This document shows positions 55,301 through 62,755 of a stretch of DNA of 64,000 bases, one piece after another (position 1 is the stretch's first letter; every line of letters begins with the position of its first letter). This DNA is from a virus. Below the pieces are notes generated by a model, which ran no database searches, was not told the origin of the DNA, and saw nothing but the letters and a program-made list of their open reading frames with translations. The stretch spans positions 108,977-172,976 of the IMG/VR virus record IMGVR_UViG_3300025085_000002, one strand, 5' to 3'. The position numbers were made by a program, and so were the translations under genes.

Positions 55301-57535
55301 GACTATCCAGGAACAATTAGTTCAAATATTACTTATAGAGACCAATTTGATAACATAGGTAGTGGTTCAGTTAGTATTACTCTAACAATCAATAACGCCC
55401 CTACAGCCGCAGAACTTACTTCTACAAATAGAAATACCAATCAGGCAACTAATGGTAATCTATTATCCACTATAAAGTGGACTGATACTGAAGGTGATGC
55501 ATTGAATGTATCTTCATTCACTTTAACAGGCACTGGCGCTTCTAACTTATCAAGTTCATATGATGGGTCTAATAACTTTGGATTATATGCAAATGGTGAC
55601 CAATCAGCAGGAACTATCTCGTTTACGGCGAGCATAGAGGATGTACACGGATTCAGAACGGGTGTTTATAAAGATGATATTACAATCGCACAAGCTGACA
55701 ATGGTACTCTAACATCTCCTGGTAATTTGTTTATTATTGAATCTGCTACAAATGGTGATGGTATTACAAATACCACAACTGGTATTGGTACTGCTAAAAC
55801 TTTGAGTGTAACGTATTCACCAAGTTATGGGTCGCCGGTTGCACAAAACTTTACTTCAGACAACCCATTTATCTCAGTTGGTTCATCGACTGGTGTACTG
55901 ACAGTTGGAAATAATATTAGTGGTAGTAGTAATGTAGATGGTTCCACTATTACATCGACCATCGGATGGTCAGACCAATATGGTAATCCAAATTCACAAC
56001 CAATCACAATAAGCGTTACTCCGAATAACGCACCAAGTGTAACAAGTGATACACAAACCACTGCTAATTTAAATACAAACTTAGCGATTGATGATGCATT
56101 ATTAACCACATTAACATGGGGTGATGTTGAGAGTGATTCTTTAAATATCAACACATTTAATTTAAGTGGTACTAACGCATCGAGTCTTTCGTCATCTTAT
56201 ATTGGTGGTAACTCATTTGAGATTCGTGCAAACGGAGCATTAGCAGCAGGAACATACAATTATAACGCAAATGTTAAAGATGTACATGGATTTAACCAAG
56301 GAGTATACTCTGACGCAATTACCATATCACAAGCAGGTGGTGGTAGTTTAAGTGTAAGTTCATTTAACATAATAGAATCCGCACTAAGTGGTTCTAATAT
56401 CACAACTGATACTGATGGAATAGGTTCAGCCGCACAACTATCTGTAAATTATTCTCCAGATTATGGAAGTCAATCCGAGCAAAATTTTGCAACTGTTAGT
56501 TCGCTTGTACACGTAACTTCAACTGGTATATTAACTATTGAAGATAATGTAAGTGGTTCATACGCAAATGGAGCAAACTTCACGGCACCTATAACATGGA
56601 CTGACCAATATGGAAACGCAGGAGCAGAGACTATAACAATTGAAGTTAGAAATAATGTAAACCCAAGTGTAACATTTGCTAGTAATGAAACTGTAAACGC
56701 ACCTCTTTCGGCCGGTACTAAGTTGGGGTCATTTACTATAAGTGATACTGAAAACGATACACCATTTAGCGCGTCTATTAGTGGTAGAGACGCATCTAAG
56801 GTAGCATTGGACTCACAAAATGTAAACTCATCTTCATACTTTATTAACGCCGCTGACAATTCAGTTACAAGTCAAGCTGATTTACATTACATGGTCTCAG
56901 TTAACGATGCATATGGTGAGGATTTTGTCCACACCCCAAGAACATCATCAATTGGAGCAGTTCCAGCAGCAGCCCCAATTGTTTATATTTATGATATTGG
57001 GTTGTCTTCTACAAACTACAATAATACTCTTGGATATTCAGCCGCAACAAACGTAGTTCCTTCAACATTATCAACCGCTACTGTATATAGTGGATTCGGA
57101 TTTGCTGATATAATACAATCAAGTTTGGGTGGAACAAGTCTATCTTATAGTTTTGGTAGTTCTTATACAGCAACTTTGTTGAATTCCAAATCAATGACTG
57201 ACTTATATGATATTAGCGAATCCTTTGGTAGAATGAATAAGAATTCAGGACACCGTGTCGCTATAATTATCCCAAGTGGGTCTTCGATGAGTAATGTACC
57301 TACAATTATGGGCGATGGTTACAATTCAAATGGTTATTCTAACTTAGAGGTAGCTGTTGACAACGCAAATATAGGTAGTGGATTAGGTACTACTGAACAA
57401 AGTTATATACACAAGATAACCTTAGATTCAGCAGTAAATGGATTTGATGATTATATTATAATATCAACAGTAAATCCAGTAGCCGGTTCATCAAATATAT
57501 TATTAGACATTAGACCTGATAATTCTACACCATAA
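52361..57535 (+). CDS. Giant fibre/adhesin with cadherin- and Ig-like repeats
   Basis: The largest gene here, 1724 residues. The N-terminal 320 residues contain fibre spacers ending in SAAASGFGxGGG, three times. Next come cadherin-like segments (ITDGQNN-type loops, LNENSSDGTSVGSITATDNS, in parts). From about 690 to 1510, units of roughly 215 residues repeat: a start like FYVIESAxTGDxxxTNSNG, a centre xLSVxYSPxYxS, DQYGNxxSxxxTIxVxxNNAP and EDVHGFxxGVYxDxITIxQA. Such modules build long flexible fibres for adhesion. The last 200 residues may form the tip. SD CGGAGAT. Confidence 0.8.
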   Translation: MSFDYTGSFSGSFYGVISASSQVSYTQITNKPTTISAFQKNAITANNRFREVTYPNDSASFDSRINTLENLTDDTGSDSQTLSFNQASNELTITEGNTVDLSSLSGGGGGGGSSIWTTVDGKYKVSANLDVTGSIIATSFTGSIDTSSITNFDTEVSRSAAASGFGTGGGTSDFTQLTNVPSGLISSSTQITSADLDMGGNKVLFGNVYSQLSDLPNAASYHGMFAHVHATGKAYFAHGGNWVELANASGNISSSTQVEAIIDNVYISASAAASGFGAGGGETYAEGLGIDIVSEVISIDTASAHFRIAVSQSAASYGFGSGGGGGGGSFGDPPVIISHGFTIPEFTGSNAFIGQLIATDVTPGDTQTWAVQDSYSDNFFEVSTTGVVRATASSSRAMNTDNTPGSGSHPFLIKVTDGQNNVVEKTIYIRVTPNSAPSFRIDGVSGNTITAFTASLDESSSAETKTQYRVYVTDADSDALTIRTGSLGTDHFSFTIGTTGVSKYIDLVQVTSSLDYESLTSYSFIITASDANYELGYDVANITHLPFRVEVVDNLGPGIQNQSLSGLNENSSDGTSVGSITATDNSNPANTILYKDFTLVSAHSGSDISNPNITSSLGGTTLTDPTADPFQMNIAGAVTRKSSVFLNSDIANRYVYRVNVGDAYNIDSASALITIPIADDAASSIGVNGGTYYVHEGALTGKNLTTNSNGYASGDITFTSAVSQMWEVNSVPSGYVRFQQNSATSYTGSSVTLEVDTAISGNLHFADSDTVAIQITASETSFETTKQYRDHTLTITDNKPYAIVFTDTSANLNTNGARPSNILSVISFTEPQFGIGDTIDHSQFSFTDPSGQLTASRNSDAYEVSALTNLSGSTTYEFTASIADSYGNISTSGSSFTIVEAGLGTPGANGVFYVIESAETGDSVVTNSNGRTGTQAKLSVTYSPQYNSAAVASFTSSNAQLSVASNGNVSVGTNISGSGDDYPGTISSNITYRDQFDNIGSGSVSITLTINNAPTAAELTSTNRNTNQATNGNLLSTIKWTDTEGDALNVSSFTLTGTGASNLSSSYDGSNNFGLYANGDQSAGTISFTASIEDVHGFRTGVYKDDITIAQADNGTLTSPGNLFIIESATNGDGITNTTTGIGTAKTLSVTYSPSYGSPVAQNFTSDNPFISVGSSTGVLTVGNNISGSSNVDGSTITSTIGWSDQYGNPNSQPITISVTPNNAPSVTSDTQTTANLNTNLAIDDALLTTLTWGDVESDSLNINTFNLSGTNASSLSSSYIGGNSFEIRANGALAAGTYNYNANVKDVHGFNQGVYSDAITISQAGGGSLSVSSFNIIESALSGSNITTDTDGIGSAAQLSVNYSPDYGSQSEQNFATVSSLVHVTSTGILTIEDNVSGSYANGANFTAPITWTDQYGNAGAETITIEVRNNVNPSVTFASNETVNAPLSAGTKLGSFTISDTENDTPFSASISGRDASKVALDSQNVNSSSYFINAADNSVTSQADLHYMVSVNDAYGEDFVHTPRTSSIGAVPAAAPIVYIYDIGLSSTNYNNTLGYSAATNVVPSTLSTATVYSGFGFADIIQSSLGGTSLSYSFGSSYTATLLNSKSMTDLYDISESFGRMNKNSGHRVAIIIPSGSSMSNVPTIMGDGYNSNGYSNLEVAVDNANIGSGLGTTEQSYIHKITLDSAVNGFDDYIIISTVNPVAGSSNILLDIRPDNSTP

Positions 57536-57549
57536 TAGGAGATAATTAA

Positions 57550-58203
57550 ATGCCAGCAATTACAAGTAAATTAGTCTTATCATCAGCCGCCCAATCAGCA
57601 AATACTGTATTAGCTGATATTGGTTTAATAAAAGGTGCGTTATATGGTGTAAGTACTTTTAGCGATTTGGGAAACATTCACTCTAACTATGTTGAAGATG
57701 GGCAGTTGATGTTTGTCCAAGATGTATCAAAATTTTATTCGTTAACAATCACTGCGGCAAATCCACCAGTTACATTTACTGATACCTTTACTTGGAATGA
57801 AGTAACACTCGGAGCAAGTGGAGCACTTACCGCAGATGATACGGGTTCGTTTATTCTAGCATCACAAACTGGCTCATTCTTAACTTCCGCAGATACGGGA
57901 TCGTTTATTCTAGCATCACAAACCTCATCAATGTCGGTTGCTACATCATCATTTATTTCAGATTCATTCATATCAGCATCTGCTGCAAGAAGTGGGTTTG
58001 GTTCTGGTGGTAGTGGTGGTAGTGGAATATTCACACAAGTAGGTTCCGATTATACAACAACTAATAATCTTCAAATTACTGGATCTGTAACTGTAAATAA
58101 TGGGTTATTTAAATTAACGGAGTTCACAACACTACCAAATGTAGAAGAAGGTGCAATGGCATATTCAGCATCTAATTTTTACTTTGGTATTGGTGATGTT
58201 TAA
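57550..58203 (+). CDS. Short fibre protein, 217 aa
   Basis: A fibre component with the repeat ADTGSFILASQTGSFLTSADTGSFILASQTSS (in parts) and the SAARSGFGSGGSGG spacer also found in the giant fibre. Its perfect SD (TAGGAGAT) suggests high expression. It follows the giant fibre by 14 bases and may be its partner or chaperone, or a separate short fibre. Confidence 0.7.
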   Translation: MPAITSKLVLSSAAQSANTVLADIGLIKGALYGVSTFSDLGNIHSNYVEDGQLMFVQDVSKFYSLTITAANPPVTFTDTFTWNEVTLGASGALTADDTGSFILASQTGSFLTSADTGSFILASQTSSMSVATSSFISDSFISASAARSGFGSGGSGGSGIFTQVGSDYTTTNNLQITGSVTVNNGLFKLTEFTTLPNVEEGAMAYSASNFYFGIGDV

Positions 58204-58216
58204 AATAATAAAAACA

Positions 58217-58224
58217 TACTTATA
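58217..58224 (+). promoter_or_regulatory. Putative late promoter box TACTTATA
   Basis: AACATACTTATAATAAG, 78 bases before the ATG at 58303; an excellent match to the extended late consensus. Confidence 0.6.
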
Positions 58225-58302
58225 ATAAGAAAATAAATTTTAAAAAAGTTACATCGATATATCAATTAATTGTATTAATACAAAAACAAAGGAAAATTAA
58301 TT

Positions 58303-59397
58303 ATGGCAACATGGAAAAAGGTCATTGTATCCGGTAGTAATATCTCGGATTTAAAAAATGACTCAAATTATTTATCAAGCGCAGGTGATGGAATTATATC
58401 AGCATCATCTGTAAGTTCTACCGCTCAAGGTGAGTTTACCTCATCATTCAATGGTGTACTAACTGAACTTAACTTAGGATTAACATCAACTGATGATGTT
58501 CAATTCAACTCTGTAACTGCATCAATTCAAGGTAATGTTGTTGGTGATGTAGTTGGTAATCTAACTGGTACTGCATCTTATGTAGATGGTGATGATGTTA
58601 ACTTCGATGCGACTGGTAATGGTCAAACTGCAACTGAGTTCTCTGCATCTATCTCAGGTCGTATCTTAGGTCTTGAACAAGGACAATATGACTTAGAGTT
58701 CTCTGGTTCGACTGGAGATGGTACAATTACTGATGCTGAACACCTTAGTATCTTAGGTGGTACAAACGTAGATACAGTAGCAGCCGGTAACAGCCTTACT
58801 ATTAACTTGGATGATACTATTAGTCTAAGTCAAGTAACTGCATCTATCGTATCTGCAAGTAATGGGTTTATTGGTGACTTAACAGGTGATGTAACGGGTA
58901 ATGCTGACACTGCGACTACCTCATCTTATGTAGCTGCATCTTCACCATCACAAGGTACAGTAACAATTACTGGTAACGACATTGACTTGGGTCTTCAAGT
59001 AGCTGATTCGCCTGTATTCGCCGATTTAAGACTTACGGGTAATCTTACAGTTGAAGGTACAAGAACTGAATTGAACGTAGCAAACTTGAACGTAGAAGAC
59101 GCATTCATTTTATTGAATTCTGGTTCAGCTAGTGGTGATACCGGTATCATTTTCGGTGGTGCTAACACTACTAATATCAATACTGGTTCAGCTATATTCT
59201 ATGATGATAGTGATTCAGTATTTTCTTACGCTGCAGATGTTGAAGCGGGTGACGTTACAGCAACAGCTGCATCTAAATTAGGTAACATCCAAGTAATGGC
59301 TGGTGCTGGTTCTCATAATATGGCCGCAGCAACATTCCAAGGTGTGGGTACTATCGCTGTAGATAATGGTGAGTGTATTTGGATTCAAACAGCGTAA
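58303..59397 (+). CDS. Tail fibre protein, 364 aa
   Basis: Begins MATWKKVIVSGSNI, a leader shared with the fibre at 60007 (MPNWKKVITSGSD). Contains LQVADSPVFADLRLTGNLTV and LNVANLNVEDAFILLNSGSA, also matched there, so the two share at least two modules. Beta-rich, glycine/serine/threonine-rich composition is typical of fibre shafts. SD AAGGA. Confidence 0.75.
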   Translation: MATWKKVIVSGSNISDLKNDSNYLSSAGDGIISASSVSSTAQGEFTSSFNGVLTELNLGLTSTDDVQFNSVTASIQGNVVGDVVGNLTGTASYVDGDDVNFDATGNGQTATEFSASISGRILGLEQGQYDLEFSGSTGDGTITDAEHLSILGGTNVDTVAAGNSLTINLDDTISLSQVTASIVSASNGFIGDLTGDVTGNADTATTSSYVAASSPSQGTVTITGNDIDLGLQVADSPVFADLRLTGNLTVEGTRTELNVANLNVEDAFILLNSGSASGDTGIIFGGANTTNINTGSAIFYDDSDSVFSYAADVEAGDVTATAASKLGNIQVMAGAGSHNMAAATFQGVGTIAVDNGECIWIQTA

Positions 59398-59422
59398 TTT
59401 ATTAATGTTGAAAAGGTTATAT

Positions 59423-59617
59423 ATGAGTTTACATAAAAAGTTGGGATTGTCCAACAATAAAACTCAAAATGATAAAGAGGGAACCCTCAAGCTCACTAAG
59501 GGTGAGCTTGAGTCCCTTCTTATCGGATTGGGTGAAGCTTCATTTAAAGGTAAGCAAGTTGAGTCAGTATTCAAACTAGCTATGAAGATTCAAAACGAAA
59601 TTAAAAAATTAAGTTAA
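59423..59617 (+). CDS. Small protein, 64 aa, with a strong hairpin in its coding sequence
   Basis: Start ATG 59423 is favoured by an AAGG six bases upstream; ATG 59405 is possible. The sequence reads MSLHKKLGLSNNKTQ, then LKLTKGELESLLIGLGEASF and FKLAMKIQNEIKKL; helical and unrecognised. Positions 59486-59512 form a perfect 11-bp inverted repeat inside the gene. It is paired with the next small gene between two fibre genes. Confidence 0.6.
   Translation: MSLHKKLGLSNNKTQNDKEGTLKLTKGELESLLIGLGEASFKGKQVESVFKLAMKIQNEIKKLS
59478..59517 (+). repeat. Long inverted repeat inside a small gene
   Basis: CTCAAGCTCAC (59486-59496) and GTGAGCTTGAG (59502-59512) are perfect complements around a 5-base loop; AGGGA (59478-59482) and TCCCT (59513-59517) extend the stem after a 3-base bulge. 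No T tract follows. Confidence 0.7.
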
Positions 59618-59624
59618 TTTAATT

Positions 59625-59816
59625 ATGAAAAGTTACGAAGGATTAAATGCAAGTGATTGGAAGATAGTCCAAATTGCATTAAACAAAATGGAAATTCGTG
59701 GTAAGGAAGCGCCTATAATCACAGGTATAATGGCAAAAGTTCAAATGGAACTTGAATTATTAGAATTACCCGTAAGTGAACGCCCTAAAAAGGGTGACAT
59801 CATTACAAAGGAATAA
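59625..59816 (+). CDS. Small protein, 63 aa
   Basis: Helical, unrecognised: it opens MKSYEGLNASDWKIVQIALN and closes with ELPVSERPKKGDIITKE. It starts 7 bases after the previous gene and is followed at once by a terminator, closing the operon. Confidence 0.6.
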   Translation: MKSYEGLNASDWKIVQIALNKMEIRGKEAPIITGIMAKVQMELELLELPVSERPKKGDIITKE

Positions 59817-59823
59817 TTTAAGA

Positions 59824-59851
59824 ATCCTCTACAAAAGTAGGGGATTTTTTT
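59824..59851 (+). terminator. Rho-independent terminator
   Basis: ATCCTCTAC (59824-59832) and GTAGGGGAT (59837-59845) form a 9-bp stem (one U-G pair) with an AAAA loop and a run of seven T. Confidence 0.85.
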
Positions 59852-59912
59852 ATTATAAACCAATCTACTACCAAATCTGAATTATCTATGTGGTTTTTAT
59901 TTTATAGTAAAC

Positions 59913-59920
59913 TATTTATA
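59913..59920 (+). promoter_or_regulatory. Putative late promoter box TATTTATA
   Basis: AAACTATTTATAAGAGAT, 86 bases before the fibre ATG at 60007. The implied leader holds the folded element at 59944-59988. Confidence 0.58.
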
Positions 59921-59943
59921 AGAGATTAATCAAACATAAACCT

Positions 59944-59988
59944 GGTTGTTGGCTCGAAAGAGAAGTGGGCATGAAAATGTTACCAACC
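59944..59988 (+). ncRNA. Possible three-way-junction leader RNA with two GAAA tetraloops
   Basis: GGTTG (59944-59948) can pair with CAACC (59984-59988); alternatively GTTGG (59948-59952) pairs with CCAAC (59983-59987). Inside, CTC-GAAA-GAG (59953-59962) and GGCAT-GAAA-ATGTT (59968-59981, with G-U pairs) form two hairpins capped by GAAA. It lies between the promoter box and the SD of the fibre gene. Drawn by eye; no known RNA family recognised. Confidence 0.4.
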
Positions 59989-60006
59989 GCAAATTAGGAA
60001 AAGGAT

Positions 60007-61914
60007 ATGCCGAATTGGAAAAAAGTCATCACTTCCGGTAGTGATGCAATTTTAAATCAAATTACATCATCAGGTGGAATAAACTCCACCGATATTACAA
60101 TCAATGATTGGGGAAGTGTATCAGCTTCATTAGCATCATTGGATACATTAACCTATGGTGATTCTGATGTCAAACTCAAATTAAATACTGAAGGTGTACT
60201 TAGTGGGTCTACATTCTCATCACCATCTCAAGGTACTGTTAGAGCTACCATAAATGGTGTTAATTCTGATGTAGATACTGGCTTACAATCCGCAGATTCA
60301 CCTACATTTGATAGTTTAACATTAACAGGTGACCTTACAGTATTAGGTAGTAAAGTAGACCTACAAGTAGCTGAACTTAATGTTCAAGATAAATTTATAA
60401 AAATAGCAAGTGGGTCAGCTAATCCTACGGCCGCTAACGGTGCAGGTATTTATATTGATGGGGCTGATGTGTCTTTACATTGGTCTAGTACCAATAGTAG
60501 ATTTCAATTTGACGATGACCTACATACAGCAGCAACTCTTAACATTGGTAACGTAAACCACGCAACAACTGATACTGACAAGTTTTTGGTATTAGACTCT
60601 AATGGTGACGTAGACTATCGTACCGGCACTGAGGTCCTTTCAGATATTGGTGGTACTGGTGCTTCTAACCTTAGTGGTGCAGCAACTGAGATTCCATTCT
60701 TTAGTTCAACAAGTGCTATAACGAGTTCAGTTCGGTTAAAGTTAAATAAAAATATAACTACCGGTGATGTGTTAGTACACCATGGTCAGTTTAATGTAAT
60801 CAATGACCCAAGTGTTTCGGGAACATCTGCAATGCAGATTATTGTGGGTTCTGGTTCAAGTGGTGATGTTTCAAATCCACAATATGATTCGTTCCTATCA
60901 ATGGAACAAGAAAGTGCTACCATAGTAGGTCTTAGAGCACATGGTACAACACCAACATCAGCTCAAATTAAAATGAGAACTGATGTTAGTGATGCTTATT
61001 CGATTGGTAGACTAACAAACCCATATGGTGCAAATACTCTTAGAATAAAACCAGCTATTATTGCTGAAGGTGGTCTTTCTATAACTGGATCATTAACTAT
61101 ATCGGGTTCTAATACATTAAAAAATATCGGACCAGCACAATTTAGTGGTTCGGTTAATATTAAAACAGATAAGCAAGTACAAGCAACAACTGATACTGAC
61201 AAGTTTGTTGTATTGGATGGTGACCAACTTAAATATAGAAGTGGTACGCAATTATATGATGATATAGGTGTTACTTCACTATCATCATCAATTGCAAGTG
61301 ATATTGCTGGGCTTGATGCTGCTAGTGGTAATTACGTTATAAATGATACTGGAGCATCATCTAATAGATTAGCTATTTGGTCTAATACTGCCCGAATTAA
61401 AGGTGATTCTGCTTTTAAAATCCTCGAAAATAAATATGGTCAAGGTTTTCAATTTGACCAATGGGGTGGTAACCAAGTTGATACACTTAAATCACCGGCC
61501 TTCAAAGGGAATGGTTTGGAACTTGGAGATAATATCCCTGGAACCCCAGCACCATTCACAGCGTCTCTCACAATTCATACAAATCACGGAAACACTAGCA
61601 ACTCAGTAGAAAAAACAGCTGAAGGTCATCAGTATGGAGTAGGCACTCATGTAATTTATCAAAAAGTGGGTTCGTCTTTCCATATACATTACAATATTTC
61701 AGAGGGTAGTGCAATGCGTTCTGGACAATTAACTATTGTTGTTAGTGGTAACGAGGTAGCGATGACCGAATATAGTACAACTGATATTGGAACTGGAAGT
61801 TCAAGTCCAGCTCAATTCTCAGCAACAGCATCTAACGGTGTGTTAACATTATCGATAACATCCGCCGGTGGTGGAACTATTTTGTTTAACGTAGAACGTA
61901 TGTATAGTATATAA
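60007..61914 (+). CDS. Tail fibre protein, 635 aa
   Basis: A fibre beginning MPNWKKVITSGSDAI, like the gene at 58303. It contains two copies of the unit TDTDKF(L/V)VLDxxxxxxYRxGTxxxxDIG (near residues 180 and 395) that recur in the next gene. The last 150 residues (GLELGDNIPGTPAPFTASLTI onwards) are different and may be the receptor-binding or self-trimerising end. SD AGGAAAAGGA. Confidence 0.78.
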   Translation: MPNWKKVITSGSDAILNQITSSGGINSTDITINDWGSVSASLASLDTLTYGDSDVKLKLNTEGVLSGSTFSSPSQGTVRATINGVNSDVDTGLQSADSPTFDSLTLTGDLTVLGSKVDLQVAELNVQDKFIKIASGSANPTAANGAGIYIDGADVSLHWSSTNSRFQFDDDLHTAATLNIGNVNHATTDTDKFLVLDSNGDVDYRTGTEVLSDIGGTGASNLSGAATEIPFFSSTSAITSSVRLKLNKNITTGDVLVHHGQFNVINDPSVSGTSAMQIIVGSGSSGDVSNPQYDSFLSMEQESATIVGLRAHGTTPTSAQIKMRTDVSDAYSIGRLTNPYGANTLRIKPAIIAEGGLSITGSLTISGSNTLKNIGPAQFSGSVNIKTDKQVQATTDTDKFVVLDGDQLKYRSGTQLYDDIGVTSLSSSIASDIAGLDAASGNYVINDTGASSNRLAIWSNTARIKGDSAFKILENKYGQGFQFDQWGGNQVDTLKSPAFKGNGLELGDNIPGTPAPFTASLTIHTNHGNTSNSVEKTAEGHQYGVGTHVIYQKVGSSFHIHYNISEGSAMRSGQLTIVVSGNEVAMTEYSTTDIGTGSSSPAQFSATASNGVLTLSITSAGGGTILFNVERMYSI

Positions 61915-61962
61915 AATAAATTAAATCCTAAGTTTGGAAAGTGAAAAACACGAGGAAATAAA

Positions 61963-62742
61963 ATGTCAAATAAATTTGTAATAAAGAATGGACTTAAAGT
62001 ACAATCAGGTGGTATAAACACCACTGGTGATTTATCTATTACAGGTTCATTAGTAGTAACTGGAACACTAACGGCTGAGTCTTATATAGTAAGTTCCTCT
62101 GTAACACATAAGACTACCACATTTAGTAGTGGGTCAACCCAATTTGGTGATACTTCTAATGATACCCATGGATTTACCGGGTCAATGGATGTAACTCAAC
62201 AAATTACTACACCGGATATAAAATTAACTGGATTAAGTAATGCAGGTGTTGATACTGATAAGTTCTTAGTATTAGACTCAAATAGTAATGTAGATTTTAG
62301 AACTGGTACTCAAGTACGTTCTGATATAGGTGCTGTAGCTATTGGTAATGAAATCCACCCAATACAATTGACAATAGATACGAAAAATTCACCTTTTGGT
62401 TATGTCGCATTTTCAGGATTATCTGATATACAATCACTCCCTAATAGAGCATTCACTACCTTTATAGCACCATGTACTGGTTACATCGAAGATATAATTG
62501 TATCACCCGAACAAACTAATTCAGTTCAGGACGATTGTGATATTTCACTATATAATGGTGGTTCGCAACAATCCTCTACAAATACGGAAACGTTACAAAG
62601 TGCAGGTACTAATGTAACCTTTAACTTTGGGGCTTCAAATTACTCATTTAGTAACGGAGATAGATTGAGTCTTGAATTTGATAAAAAAACTAATACTTCT
62701 GAATTGTACAATATGATGATTGTACTTAGGTTAACAAGTTAA
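61963..62742 (+). CDS. Tail fibre protein, 259 aa
   Basis: Begins MSNKFVIKNGLKVQSGGI and carries one VDTDKFLVLDSNSNVDFRTGTQ unit (in two parts), shared with the 635-aa fibre. Residues 130-259 form a compact beta domain (IQLTIDTKNSPFGYVAFSG, then FIAPCTGYIEDIIVSPEQ and LSLEFDKKTNTSELYNMMIVLRLT, in parts), likely the tip. SD CGAGGAAA. Confidence 0.72.
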   Translation: MSNKFVIKNGLKVQSGGINTTGDLSITGSLVVTGTLTAESYIVSSSVTHKTTTFSSGSTQFGDTSNDTHGFTGSMDVTQQITTPDIKLTGLSNAGVDTDKFLVLDSNSNVDFRTGTQVRSDIGAVAIGNEIHPIQLTIDTKNSPFGYVAFSGLSDIQSLPNRAFTTFIAPCTGYIEDIIVSPEQTNSVQDDCDISLYNGGSQQSSTNTETLQSAGTNVTFNFGASNYSFSNGDRLSLEFDKKTNTSELYNMMIVLRLTS

Positions 62743-62755
62743 GGGATAAAGTAAT

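Noticed and set aside
52361-57535. Host-derived cadherin or adhesin gene acquired by transfer
   Set aside because: Composition and codon use look like the neighbouring fibre genes, it has a phage late box and shares spacers with the next fibre gene.
58264-58282. Palindromes AATTAATT and TGTATTAATACA before a fibre gene
   Set aside because: They are short, AT-only apart from one pair and expected in such sequence; no repeat of them elsewhere suggests an operator.
59940-59990. Hammerhead ribozyme in the fibre leader
   Set aside because: GAAA motifs are present but the CUGANGA core is missing.
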